Assembly: GCF_033807715.1 (NCBI RefSeq)
Contig: NC_084599.1
Coordinates: 9,756,625 to 9,820,624, forward strand
DNA from: Cololabis saira
Taxonomy: Eukaryota; Chordata; Actinopteri; Beloniformes; Belonidae
Direction of reading: 5' to 3'
Length of the DNA: 64,000 nucleotides
Made by a program: the position numbers and the translations under genes
Part shown: positions 47,996 through 59,999 of the stretch, one piece after another
How positions within the stretch are numbered: the stretch's first letter is position 1
Layout of the letters: each line of letters begins with the position of its first letter
Notes under the pieces: generated by a model
Seen by the model: the letters and a program-made list of their open reading frames with translations, nothing else
Database searches by the model: none
Told to the model about the DNA's origin: nothing

Positions 47996-48239
47996 CCATA
48001 TTTTTCCAGGATTTTCTGTATTTGGTGGACTAACTAAGTTCAGTTTTAGCAAGCTTCTGTTCATGTAAAATAATAATCACAACTGGTGGCGGAAGAACGA
48101 AGCAAAAACCAATTTCATGCTTTCTTACAAAAAAAAGATTCAAAAGTTGATCATTAAAAATCTTCAAACACTCACCTACATTTTGAAATAAATTTGTGAT
48201 TTGATGTTGGTTAACACCATTCTTACGTTGTACTCGCAT

Positions 48240-48897
48240 TAGGGCTGGGCGATATATCGAGATTTTAATACATATCGATATATTTTCAAACGCGATATGG
48301 TACGAGACTATCGTTTAAATCGGTAATATCGATTAAAACATTTTTTTTAAATTTTGATATAATATATATAATTATATATATATAATTTTGATATTGATTT
48401 TGATATAGCTTATTTTGTGACAAATTGACTTGAATGTTTTATTTGAGATTTGCACAAATGTTTTGTTATTTGCACAACTGTCAACCTCAGTGGAAAAGTC
48501 TGCCTGTTACTGTCTACATTGTATTAATTGCACAGTGTATTTTAATTTAATTGTTATGCAGGAAAGGAATATTTGTTTTATTTTATTCAACAAGCATTTT
48601 TATTCTATATATGCAGGCAGTTTATTTTTATTTCAATTGTTTTATACATTTTGATATTGTGCAGACCTCTGTTAATAAATGAACCTGTGTGACATTTGGC
48701 ACGAGGCTTTGTATTAAAACTGACTGTTTTTTTAAGGGTTTGCCTCAGAAAAAAATGAAGCTAACAGAGATGCTATGCTATAATGCTTTGGGGGAAACTC
48801 CAATTATGGCACAGAAAAAATATCGATATATATCGAGTATCGCCATTCAGCTAGAAAATATCGAGATATGACTTTTGGTCCATATCGCCCAGCCCTA
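48240..48897. mobile_element. Non-autonomous hAT element just downstream of FAAH, perfect 8-bp target duplication
   Basis: The ends TAGGGCTGGGCGATAT and ATATCGCCCAGCCCTA are inverted repeats rich in TATCGATA. ACTCGCAT flanks both sides (48232-48239 and 48898-48905). The 658-bp body is AT-rich and non-coding. It begins 113 bp after the FAAH stop and offers several AATAAA hexamers on the FAAH strand. Confidence 0.93.
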
Positions 48898-49010
48898 ACT
48901 CGCATCATTGAAAAAAACCTTGATCAAAAAAGCCTTTAGCTGACATTCACCTGAGGCACTTGAGCCACTTGAGACTGGCCCACCTTTTGGACTGAGAGCA
49001 GAAGCACGCT

Positions 49011-52000
49011 CTACTTTCTGTTCTGTTCAACCAGTCGTTCCACCTCCTTCATGAAGCGAAGGCAGAGCTCATCCTGCCACGGCAGGGCCACACACTGCAC
49101 CCCCACGGGCAGACCCTCAGCTCCAGTCACAGCCTGAACACAAACAGAGACTCCCGTCACTCAACTGCCTGTGAAAGGACTCAGTACAGTCTTCTGTCTC
49201 CATCTGCTGACCAGATGTGGAAATTCTGCTTTACAGAGAGTTACATGCAGGACAGTGACCCCCGAGGAACCAGGGTTCAAGACCTATGTTTTAGATGTTT
49301 CCATCTGTTTCATGGTGTGCTGAAGCAGGGAAACCCCTAAAACCTGCAGGATAGTAGATCCCAAGGACCCGGGTTGAGGACCACTGCACTACAGTCTTCT
49401 GTCTCCATCTGCTGACTCAATCTGGAAATTCTGCCTTAAAAGAAACAAAAAATAAAACTGCCTGACGATGAAGTTTGAGATTAGCCCACAGAGGTGTCAA
49501 AAGTATTCACATTCATTACTCAGGTAGAAGTATAGATACTAGAGTTTAAAAATACTCCTGTAGAAGTTGAAGTATCAACTCAAGTTTTTCACTCAAGTAA
49601 AAGTATAAAAGTACTGGTTTCAAAACTACTTAAAGTATAAAAGTAAAAGTAATGTAAGGGGGAAAAAGCCATTAAGGACAAAAGCCATTGAAAATGAATG
49701 CATCTTAGTATAATGCAAATATATTAAAGAAGCATATATGTGTACTATTGAGCATTAACATGTGTTTCAGAGAGCAGGAGATATGATGACTAGTTGTCTA
49801 TAAGTATTGTAATGGTGCAAAAAGTCAAACTTCATGTTCATGTTATCATTTATCCTAACCTTTATTGGAATGTACATCCAAGTTTAGTTGCAGGAATCTG
49901 AGGGAACGGATGTAAGAACAAAACTGGACAAGAACATCTGTACCACAACTTTTAACTTTTTTTTTACATTTTTAAAAACAAATTAAAAACACTATTTTTT
50001 AAGCAGGCATTTATTGATGTATTATGATTTTTGTTTCTTTTCTTTTTGTCTTTTTCTTTCTTTCTTTTCTGTTTGTTATTGTCCTTAGAGACACATTGTG
50101 CAGCTTTTTAATTACCTCATGTTTTTTCTGTTTTTTCTGTTTTTTCTGTATGTAAAGCTCTTTGAGAGTTTCTCTCTGAGAGGTGCTATATAAATAAAAT
50201 TTACTTACTTACTTACTTACTTACTTGCAACCACAACCAAATTCACTCTATCCGGATGGAGCAATTTAACTGGATAGTTTTTTTTAAAGGCCGAAATGAA
50301 ATAGAGTAACAAGGCTGTTTTTAAAATGTAAGGAGTAAAAAGTACAGATAATTGCGTGAAAATGTAAGGAGTAAAAGTAAAAAGTCGTCGGAAAAATAAT
50401 TACTCCAGTAATTACTTAAGTAAGGTAACAAAGTATTTGTACTTCGTTACTTGACACCTCTGTTAGCCCAACAGTGAGACCTAGAGGGAATTATACAAAG
50501 ACTTGCTGACAATAAAATAAAATAATAAAATACCCACAAAGACATGCACAATGGCCTGAAATGATGTAGTAACAGTCAAATTTAGTTTAAGAACATAGAT
50601 GCTCATCTCTAAGGAGAAGCCATCTCTTTCCTGGTTTGTATGTTGGCTTGGGAACTACGGTGGTATTTATACTTCAATATGTGGATATTACCATTTGAAC
50701 ATGGGAACCTTCAGCTATCCATCCTTACCCAATGATGAGCTGTACTTATAAAGGGCTGCAGTTCTTTTCCTGTTGTCTTAGTTGATTTTTTTCTTAGTTA
50801 TTATGGAATAAGGCACTTGTGTTTGAAGGTGTACGAAGACTGTAATGCTAAAAAATAATTTGGGAATTCCTAAACTGCTTCAGACCACAGTCACTTTAGG
50901 ATGAGGAAATGACTGCAAAGAAACCAACTAAAAGGAATGTCTCTCTGATCACTTTTACATAAAAAACAAACATAACACTAATCTTAAAAGGCTTAATGCT
51001 TGTCGCAGAGACCAAAAACAAAAAAAAGGTTTTGAATTTGACCCAACTTGAAAACTAAGATTTGAATTTCAGATAACAAGAAAGCGTCTCAATGGGCCGA
51101 GGAGGGGATATATGGCATTAAACCACTGTTTGTAAGCACCGTTGCATCACCTCTTTAAAGAGCTTGTCCCAGGTGTCCTGATAATTGCCCTTGAAGTGCT
51201 TAAGCTCCTCCTCATCCTCTACCGTCACCGTGGAAACAGGGACCACACCAGCAGGAAAATTGAGGACATTGTAAAGCATTGTGAAACTGAGAACAGCTGT
51301 AAAAAAAAAAAGGTAATTTTTCAATGGGTTTTTCTTTTTTACTTATTTTCTCTTATCAATAAGATTTACAGTAGAAAAGTTGTTGCAAATGCAAAAAAGT
51401 TCAGTATACCGTACATGTAAGTTGGCCACAGTACAAGAAGTTGTAGGCTGGTCCGATGACGGGGCACAGCAGCACATCTATGTTGCACCGCCTCCACTCT
51501 GCTACCGTCTCACAAATGTAGTCCTGATTAAAACACAGGACAATTTCATTTCCCTTTCCGTGCATTCATTCACACACGTGCAAGTATCATTAGCTGACGG
51601 CTAACAGTACCTCGATAGCAGCATGATGCTCCCATAGATCTGCAACAGATCTGAAAACCATGCAGGGTAAACAGATGTGGCATTTTATTCTCCAAATATA
51701 CTTACTGATAAGATAAACTATCAAGCACAAACGGCCACCATCAAGAATGTTTTCTCACCCAACTCCACAGAGAGCCTGAAGGACAGCAGGGATGCGAGGA
51801 GACTGCAAAATAAGCCAAGCAAAACAAAAGTCATTCAAAGTAAATGAACTATCATATTATGAATATTTTAATCAAACACTTCCTGTGATCATTTACAAAC
51901 TGACAGAGGGTGAGAACTTACAAAAGGTTTGAGGAGGAAGGAGAGGGTTTTCTTCAACCACTTAGGGACAGAGTACATTTGAACCTGAGGTCTGAGACAA

Positions 52001-55000
52001 GGGTCCACAGGACCCCCCTTCCTGGAAACAGAAGCAACAAGACATTGTTGATACACAAGAAAGTAAGAACAGTTACTAAGTTGAACGATTTTTTTAAATT
52101 AATAAATGTTAATACTGAAAAAAATTTAACTTCTGGCCCGGTTACTGGACAGTTAATGGATAACTTTTGCAAGTCTGACACTAATCTTTATGGCTGGCTA
52201 TATAATAGCTGACATATGTTAGTGCAGACTGAAGCAGAAGACCAACTGAGAGAACAACTACAAAAACTAAGCCAATCACTTAAGCCATCCATGTTTTTGA
52301 AGATGCCTCTTTATGCCCTCAGGCAAAATAAAAGTTAAATATTACCTTTATTGCAAAGAACCACTCACAGCTTTTGTAGCATGCCGGCTGCTCCATCAGC
52401 AAAATTACCTTTAACCATCAGTTCAGTGACAGCATAATTTATCTTCAGAGGAGAGTATGGCACCAACTACAGAAAAAGATTGATTACATCAAACTAACAT
52501 GAATGTAGTTGTGATTATTTACTGCAGTTAGTGTGTGTGTGTCTTACAGTGTGCCCTGCTTCCTCTAACAGAGCTTTAACCTCTCGGACGCTGCGGGCCA
52601 TGCTTGGAGAAGGGTGCGAGTAGCCGTCGTTTTCTAGATAACCGATCCTCAGAGGTCTGGAACTCTGGTAAATCTATAAACAAGACATTTTCATTATCTA
52701 ATTTATTTATTTTTTTACATGAATACACTAAATACATCTTTTGGCACATAATTGTATTTTGACGTTAAATGAGGGTGCCCGTTATGTTTGCATTCAAGAC
52801 TTAAACTAAAGAAGTGCAAATACCAGAGTGCTTAGATTGTGGGTTTATATATGCAGTAACTAAAAAGGCTGAACTCACTTTAAAAAACAAAAAACCTACT
52901 CGTTAATCTACAACATCCTCACACAGATGGGTAAAAGGAACTACTAGACTAACGTTGGCATAAGAGACACTGAAATTGTACAATAAGACACCAACTACAG
53001 AAACGTCAATATCCTGAAGTCGCAATATGACCTGAGAAAGTTTCCAAGTACAACGCCGGGGAAGGAATTTGACTTGATGAACTAAATAAACAGGACCTTT
53101 TACAATCTGCTGCAAAACAAGGTACACATTTAGATAGAAAGTAAATGTGTGAACTAATGTAAAAAAACTAAACATTGTTTTGATCTCTCTCACAAAACAG
53201 GGAACAGTCATTTCTTACACATGACAATATGATAAATGAATCCCACAGCAAAGCACACACCTGCTACTCAGTCACACACATATACATACACATACACACA
53301 CATACACAGCCACACAAAACACGCACACACACACACATAGACATACATACTGGCTTGTTCACCTGCATGCTCGCTCTGTAGTTTTTGGGGTTAATTAGTG
53401 GTAGCTTAGCTCAGACTCTGATTTGGGTTGATTGCTGCTTGTGTTTTGGTCGGCTCCGTATTGGTTTTGTTGGTTTTGTGTTTTTTTCTGGTTTTTGTTG
53501 CAGATTTTCAGTGCTTGACGTGTGCCTCCGTGTGTTCCTGCTTCCTGGATTGGCAGTGGATGTCACCCCCAACCCCCCCCCACCAAAAAAAAAAGAAAAA
53601 AAAAAAAAAAACTCACTGGGTTTGTATGTATATATTTATGTATGTATATGTATGCATATGTAGGCGTATATATGTATATATATTAAATATAGCAATAATG
53701 CACATATATATATGCCTTTGGTTTTTACCTACATGGTATTAATCATTAATATGTGTGCAGACAAGGGAAAAAAAAAAAGCACACACCTGCAGATTGAAAG
53801 GTAATGGTGGCACAGTGGGGTCCAGGGAAAACATGTGATCACAGAGAAGAGCCTGCATAAACAGTGCCAGACTGTCCACATCCCTTGCCATGGGTCCAGC
53901 AGATGATGGCACTAATTCAAAAACAGATAGAGCAGTCAAATAGATTTACTAGATCAAGTTTTTAATATGCAACTCTATATTTACTTCACACATCTTCTTA
54001 CCAGACTTTTGCCCTTGATAAATGGGAACTGCACCCTGTGAACTGACCATGACACAAAAAAAGGTGTGCGCTTAATTCAGTGACACAACTGTGTGACACA
54101 TTTTTTTTTTAATAAAAATGAATAAACAAGAGTCACCTCAGCCGACCCGATGTTGGCTTAAAACCACAGATCCCGCAGAATGAGGAGGGAATACGGATAC
54201 TACCTCCTATGTCAGTCCCTATACCAAGGATGGAGCCCCCTCCCCCAATGAGAGCTCCTTCCCCACCGGACGAACCTCCAGAGGTTTTCTGAGCATTATG
54301 GGGGTTCACAGTCTGACCATAAATCGGGTTACTGCAGTCATAACTGGAAATAAAGCAAGAGAATAAAGACCACAGGATGAATATAATTACAAGGGTGTGC
54401 AGAGTCTTTGCAGTGTGTGAAGAAACGGTTTACTTTAATAGGGCTTGGGGTAGGTTTGTTTTAACGAAGGGTATAGCTCCTTGTTTCTTCAGAACTTCAA
54501 CAAGCACACTGTCCTTTGGGGCAGGTTTATCCAGATTAGGGATCACACCACAAGTGCAGTCGTGACCCTACGTTGTAAAATCAAGGCAGTCAAAAGAAAA
54601 AGGAAAGGAGCCAGTGTCACATATCTGAACATCTGTCATAAACATAAAGTTTATCAAGGAAGCTGTAATAGTTTAACAGTTGCACTGATTATTTTTTAAG
54701 CACCTGATATGAGATGTTGTCTTTGATGCTAACTGGAACTCCGTACAGCAGACCGTCTTTGTTGGAGCCAAGTGTTTTCAGCTGATCAAAGCTCTCCAGT
54801 AAAATTTCTGTGCAGCAGTTCAGCTTCTTGTGTGTAGCAAGGGCCTGTCAACATGAAAAGAGAGTAAAATAGGTTCCTTTTACACTTGTCTTTTACAAAT
54901 CTGCATCAGGGAATTGTTTTAAATTGAAGCGTGAAAAGAATACTGTGCACTGAGATTTGCTGGACCAAAGATTTAAACAAAAGGTTACATGTGGCATATT

Positions 55001-56968
55001 TGTTGCAGGTGTGACACATTTATCTGTGTACATAGAACAAGTACAAAAGGAATTTAAACAAAGGAAGATGACTAGTGTTTCAAAGAAAAGTCCTGCAGAA
55101 AGAAAAAAAAAGTGAAATGAAAGAAAAGGGACTGGTGTCATGAGAGGAGATGAAAGTTTGGATACTGGACCTTTTCCATGTAGGAGTACAACACGTCATC
55201 GGGGCTTAGTGAACCATCCTGCAGTTGCTTTGCCAACTCAGACAGTGACAGTGACAGGATCTGATCAGAGTCGGTCGATGGATGCTAGAGGACCAGTGAT
55301 GAAAACAAACAGACATAAAAAAATAAAACGCAGGGATGGAACATAATACTTTCATCCAAGAATGTGATTAACCAGGAAACAACTGACTATCTGACAGAAA
55401 TAAGTTGCATAACCCATAAACTCTGCACTGGCTCCCTGTAACATTTAGAATTGACTAATAGAAGGTCCTGCTCCTTATATACAAAGCCCTAAATGGACAA
55501 GGACCGAGCTACATCTCCAACATCCTAACGAAGTATGTTCCAAAAAGAACCCTGTGGTCATCAGCTGCTGGTTATTAGAAGCTCCCAGAAACAGTCAAAA
55601 GAAGATCGGTAATGCAGCCTTGGTTAACTACGCCCCAAAACTATGCAACACACTGCCCAAAAACATCAGGGAAACCGAGTCTGTAGATACAGGTATCTTC
55701 AAAAGACAACTTAAAACCTATTTCTTCACTCAAGCATTTAAGCGTGAGATATCCGGGTGACAGGTGACTTAGTTGCCACGACTTTGCTTTTATTCTATAT
55801 CATTGATTTTTACTGTCTGCATTACTTTTATACTTTTATTTCCTACATTGCTTTTATTCAATATCATTGCACCTAAATGTTTTCTATATGATCATTTTTA
55901 TCTTTTACTCTTATTTGTTGTTATTTTTATCTTTCATTTGTTTTTACCATGTCTATATTTAATTGTTTTTTACTGCCGTGAAGCACTTTACTGCCAGTTA
56001 TACACACAATTTTGTGTGTATAACTGTTATACACACACAATAATATTGTGTGTGTACCAGGAGCATGAGGTTCAACAGATGGAACAATAGGAGGCTGAAA
56101 TGTTCTCTGACTGGTTGTGAGATTTGTTAGTTAATGTCTGAAACCCTGGTGCAATGTCCAACATTTCACCTGCTGCAGCCACACTGTGATGGTTGTACTA
56201 TAAACTAGTGCTGCTATATGACTCAGTGCACAACAGTGTGTGTGCTATGACCTACGACTAAGTGCAGTATTTTTACCTTTTTATATTCAACATTGCTTTT
56301 ATCCTATCTTAGTAATTGTTCTATAAAGGAATTTAGAACTGAATTCTGTCAAAATTATGTATTATATCATTGCACCTAAATGTTTGGATATGATCATTTT
56401 TATCTTTTATTTTTATTTGCTATTATTGTTTATTTCTCTATTTCTCATTGTTCGTAACATGTGTATATTGCTACTGTGAAGCACTGTGAGCTGCAATTCT
56501 TGTATGAAAGGTGCTATAGAAATAAAGTTTATTATTATATTATAAACTTGATCAGGAAAAGTTGTTCTCGGTGAAGAAAGCACTATATTTATTACAATTA
56601 CTAGACTGATTACAATTAGGCGTCAATAGTCACAAGGCTTATTGATCCCGAGTGAATGTCTGTCAAATATCCAACCTAAAAACTAGTTTCAGGTCAGTTT
56701 TAAAGTGAAATCCAGCAAATGATGATGAACTTGTCCCTCCAGAGCTGTCTCTCACCGCCTGCTTGTACCGCAGCACCGCCTGCTCCGCCTGCTGCACATT
56801 GTCGCTCCTTCTGCTTCTGGCTCTCTGGATCTGCTCCGTGGCTGCTCGGCGGCCGCTGGTCCGCAGCAGCAGCAGCAGAGCTCCCACGCCGCAGGCGGCG
56901 GTGGTGAGGAGAGCCGCTGTCCGCCGCTCCAAGTTCACTGCATGAAGGAGTCTGTCCGGGACCTGCAT
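49011..56968 (-). CDS. faah: Fatty acid amide hydrolase 1, complete, 15 coding exons
   Basis: FAAH is a membrane-anchored amidase-signature enzyme that hydrolyses fatty acid amides such as anandamide and oleamide, ending their signalling. Exons (5' to 3' on the - strand): 56756-56968, 55171-55284, 54704-54844, 54434-54567, 54137-54343, 54002-54042, 53787-53911, 52548-52673, 52369-52466, 51922-52021, 51759-51802, 51611-51650, 51415-51523, 51151-51296, 49011-49133. They sum to 1,761 nt (586 residues; human 579) with consistent phases. The human gene also has 15 exons. A hydrophobic segment at about residues 18-36 is the membrane anchor. Triad: Lys150 (SIKD), Ser225 (GGSSGGEG) and Ser249 (GTDIGGSIR), each offset by eight from human Lys142, Ser217 and Ser241. 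[35 protein letters not shown] and [14 protein letters not shown] are further matches. The start could also be an in-frame ATG at 57004. Confidence 0.96.
49243..49385. mobile_element. Fragment of the 4392 MITE family in FAAH intron 14
   Basis: It carries GAGGAACCAGGGTTCAAGAC, TGTTTTAGATGTTTCC and inverted GGGAAACCCCTAAAACCTGC, the core of that palindromic family. Next to it, a short GTCTTCTGTCTCCATCTGCTG unit is duplicated (49190 and 49390). Confidence 0.65.
49489..50462. mobile_element. Non-autonomous hAT element in FAAH intron 14, perfect 8-bp target duplication
   Basis: The ends CAGAGGTGTCAAAAGTA and TACTTGACACCTCTG are inverted repeats. TTAGCCCA flanks both sides (49481-49488 and 50463-50470). 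Sub-terminal AAGTAAAAGTAT runs are typical of this teleost family. The interior has a LINE-like tail (GCTATATAAATAAAATTTAC) and TTAC repeats. 974 bp, non-coding. Confidence 0.92.
52674..53786. other. FAAH intron 7
   Basis: No gene is seen. A CA/ACATA-rich patch (53265-53345), a poly-A run (53584-53610) and TATG repeats (53620-53720) are simple sequence. Open frames here are not conserved coding sequence. Confidence 0.4.
54137..54844 (-). CDS. faah: FAAH exons 3-5: catalytic amidase-signature core
   Basis: These three exons hold all catalytic residues. Exon 3 ends with YGVPVSIKD (Lys150). Exon 4 carries [12 protein letters not shown]. Exon 5 carries [14 protein letters not shown], the Gly/Ser-rich signature with Ser225, and [19 protein letters not shown] with Ser249. 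No key residue is changed, so the encoded enzyme should be active. Confidence 0.93.
55415..56536 (+). mobile_element. L2-type LINE 3' end in FAAH intron 1, opposite to the gene
   Basis: It starts with the broken LHWLPV reverse-transcriptase end and continues through the C-terminal tail ([20 protein letters not shown], [14 protein letters not shown]). The 3' UTR occurs twice in tandem: CATTGCACCTAAATGTTT and TGATCATTTTTATCTTTTA appear at about 55865 and 56370. It ends with GGTGCTATAGAAATAAAGTT then TATTATT. Confidence 0.75.
56756..56968 (-). CDS. faah: FAAH exon 1: N-terminal membrane anchor
   Basis: This exon encodes residues 1-71. A hydrophobic run (about 18-36, ending in GALLLLLR) is followed by an Arg-rich stretch, the arrangement of a signal-anchor helix in FAAH1. 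The donor is GCG|GTGAGA. The ATG at 56968 is chosen because an upstream in-frame ATG at 57004 would add twelve residues before the usual short N-terminus. The exon is GC-rich, unlike the rest of the gene. Confidence 0.85.
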
Positions 56969-57162
56969 GGTGTCCCTGCTGTGTCCAACTACAAGCAGGA
57001 ACAAGGGTGACTTCTAACACATAGAATGATGTGTACATAACATGGATGAACTCGCTCAGGCTTTAAATAAGATGGGCGTGTCTACAGTGGTGAAGCTGGA
57101 CTTTTAACCTTGGGGGGGCCAGAGGGGGCCAGGGCTATTTCAGGGGGGGCACACACTATCAA

Positions 57163-59065
57163 GTCAAGTCAAGTCAATTTTATTTATAAAGCACATTTCA
57201 CATAACAAGCATGGGCTCAATGTGCTCAAAAATACATAAACAAACAAATAAACAAAATTACAAGTTTACAATAACAGAAATAGATGACAAGTATGACAAG
57301 AGAAAAAACAATAATAACAACCATAATTCCATCTTAACAAAAAGTGCGATCACCCAGCCAACCATGAGTTTAGGCAAACGCCTGTGCAAAAAGGTAAGTT
57401 TTTAGTCTGCTTTTGAAAGAGGGCACTGTTGGAACAGACCTTAGTTCCTGTTGGAGCAGACCTTAGTTCCTGTTGGAGCAGACCTTAGTTCCTGCGGCAA
57501 GGAATTCCAGAGAGTGTAGTAGTGACTGAAGCACCATGAGCAGATCTAGTGTGAATTCTAGGAATGATTAGAAGACTCTTATTTGATGATCCAAGGGATC
57601 TGTCCGGAATGTATTCAGTGAGCATGTCAACTAGGAGGGAGCTAAGCCATTCATAGATTTAAAGACAAAAAGAAGTACTTTAAAATCTGCTCTTTATTTA
57701 ACAGGGAGCCAGTGCAGAGAGGATAAAACAGGAGTGATGTGTTCACACCTCTTGGTTTTGGTTAGAATTCTGGCTGCAGCATTTTGAATAAGCTGGAGTT
57801 TATGTAACACTTGCTTTGTTAGTCCTGCAAAAAGTGCATTGCAATAATTTAATCTACTGGAGATAAAGGCATGAACCAACTTTTCAGAGTCTGATTGTGA
57901 CAGAAAGCATCTTACTTTAGATATATTTCTGAGGTGATAGAAGGCAGTTCTTGGAGACATTAGCTATGTGTTTCTGGAAGTTAAGATCAGCATCTAAAAT
58001 AACACCCAAGTTTTTGACAAGCTCACACGGTTTTACTGACAGAGGAGTTAATAGAGGGAGAATATGTTGCCTCAGAGCGCTTGGACCAACTAAAAGAATC
58101 TCTGTTTTTTCTTCAATTAGCTGCAAAAAGTTTGTTGCCATCCAATACTTGATATCGGTAATGCATTGAATGAGGTCATTGACTGGGCTCAAATGATCGG
58201 CAGTAACAGATACATATAGTTGTGTGTCATCAGCATAAGAATGATATTGAATATTATGATGCCGAATGATGGACCCAAGTGGTAACATATACAAATTGAA
58301 AAGTAGGGGACCTAGAATTGACCCTTGTGGGACTCCATATTGAATGGTGACATTATCAGATTCATAGCTGCCGACCGAAACAGAGAAAGATCTACCACTT
58401 AGATATGAAGAAAACCAGTTAAGAACTGAGCCTCTGAGGCCCAAACACTGTTCAAGGCGCTGAAGTACAATGACATGGTCCACAGTATCAAAAGCTGCAC
58501 TAAGGTCGAGCAGTAACAGAATAGAGACTTTGTGGTTGTCTGTGTTAATTTTCAGATCATTGATAACTCTGACGAGGGCAGTTTCTGTACTGTGATTTTT
58601 TCTAAAACCAGACTGGTAGGCATCAAACAGGCTATTATGTGACAGATACCTGTGTAATTGCTGGTAGACAACCTTCTCCAGAATTTTCCCCAGGAATGGA
58701 AGGTTTGAAATGGGCCTGTAGTTCTCAACAGTGAATGGATCAAGGTTACTCCTTTTTATCAATGGTGTTATAATAGTATGTTTGAGACCTGAGGGAAAGA
58801 TTCCAGACTGTTTGGAGGCATTTACAATTTTGAGTACATCATCACCAATACAGTTAAAAACATCTTTGAACAGTTTAGTGGGCATAAGATCAAGCGAACA
58901 GGTCGCAGAGCTCAGCTGTTGTACTACTTCCTGAATTTCACTGCACTGAGTAAGGGTGAAATTGGAAAGAGTGCTGGCACTACAGTGCTGAGCGGAGGGA
59001 GAGGGGTCACGTCCACCAGCAGAGGAAGCCGCAATATTGTTCCTAATGTTCAGGATTTTAGATTT
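57163..59065 (-). mobile_element. 5'-truncated L2-type LINE
   Basis: The - strand reads from the reverse-transcriptase N-terminal region (about 59065) to a 3' tail of TTGAC repeats at 57163-57178. A 322-residue frame covers most of the RT. It is 5' truncated, as usual for LINE insertions. Confidence 0.85.
57694..58885 (-). pseudogene. L2 reverse transcriptase, one frameshift and a stop
   Basis: The frame 58885-57917 shows the RT core: ENYRPISNLPFLGKILEKVV, LDLSAAFDTVDH (motif A, residues 127-138), GVPQGSILGPLLF (motif B) and YADD at residues 217-220. At about 57950 the reading shifts to 57960-57694 (AFYHLRNISKVRCFL to SLHWLPVK), which ends at a TAA inside a region normally open. Two lesions only, so the copy is fairly young but inactive. 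It is a retrotransposon gene, not a host gene. Confidence 0.85.
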
Positions 59066-59270
59066 AAAGTATAATGCAAATGAGATTGACTATGACAATG
59101 AATTAGTTTCTCCAACAATCAATTGCAATCGAAGTCTCTAAATGTTGAAATGTACATATTAAGCACAGGAGATGAGATTTGTGTATATATAAATTTAAGT
59201 TCACACTGTACAAAATGTATAAAAAAAAAAAAAAAAAGTCTTTTGTTTCATCTGCAATCACACTGAACAC

Positions 59271-59585
59271 TTACTTTTCTTTCACTTCTTTTATGATTTC
59301 ACTCTGTACCATCTCAACTAAGCCCTGAAGAATCTCATTTTGGATTTGGTGACTTGTGTACTTTGCGTTCCCACATGCATCCAGCCTTTTTTCAATAAAT
59401 TGGTCATGCTTCGCTATTTCGTCTAATATGGCCAAAAAGTTTCCCTTATTCTTGGTGTCCTCAGACTCTCGATGACCCCCCCTATATTTTGGGTTGCAGT
59501 CAAAAGAAACACATTTGCTATTTTTTTTTTTTTTTTTTTTAATAATGTTGATTTTCTTACACTTTCTTTTCTTGTCGATTCTCAT
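59271..59585 (-). pseudogene. hAT transposase fragment of the ZMYM1-like type
   Basis: The 104-codon frame holds CNPKYRGGHRES, GNFLAILDEIAKHD and GNAKYTSHQIQNEILQGLVE, characteristic of hAT transposases resembling zinc-finger MYM-type protein 1. A poly-Lys start (59521-59545) comes from a poly-T run. Only this fragment is present. Confidence 0.7.
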
Positions 59586-59878
59586 TTAAAGAATTGAACA
59601 TGGTTGTGTTCCTCTCAGTAGCTTTTTTATGTTGACTCCATGCATACATTGCATACATAGCGCCAGCTACTGTACAGGAGGGACATAGCAGTCAGGAGTC
59701 ACTGATTTCAAAACGACAACTGGCTCCTTTCAACAAGACGTGCGCAGTGCACTGATCTGTCAATCATCTGGGGTGGCACTTGGGGGGGCCAATCACATTT
59801 CAGGGGGGGTCAGGGGGGTCCAGTGCCCCCCGGGCCCCCCATCTAGCTCCGCCCCTGGAAGGAGTTTCAGAATGACAA

Positions 59879-59963
59879 ACATGTATGTATGTATGTATGT
59901 ATGTATGTATGTATGTATGTATGTATGTATGTATGTATGTATGTATGTATGTATGTATGTATG
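59879..59963. repeat. (ATGT)n microsatellite
   Basis: About 20 perfect units directly beside the right end of the composite element. The Met-Tyr-Val-Cys frames over it are artefacts. Confidence 0.97.
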
Positions 59964-59999
59964 TGCTACCTTTTGCATATCTGCACCTCCTATGGCAGG

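Larger units (their letters stand above)
57085..59857. mobile_element. Composite hAT-type element containing an L2 copy
   Basis: The left end CAGTGGTGAAGCTGGAC and the right end ATCTAGCTCCGCCCCTG form imperfect inverted repeats, each followed inside by runs of GGGGGGCCA or its complement. No clear 8-bp target duplication was found, so the outer limits are tentative. Inside lie the L2 copy (57163-59065) and a hAT transposase fragment (59271-59585). Confidence 0.55.

Noticed and set aside
51118..51150. Extension of FAAH exon 14 to an in-frame stop (MQRCLQTVV)
   Set aside because: Using the donor GAG|GTGATG and the acceptor at 49134 restores the exact family length and the GLPVGVQC segment.
53385..53742. 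Hydrophobic frames of 90-100 codons in FAAH intron 7
   Set aside because: They run through poly-A and TATG simple repeats and have no splice context.
56663..57038. Overlapping frames around FAAH exon 1, including + strand Ala/Ser-rich ones
   Set aside because: GC-rich shadows of the real exon in other frames.
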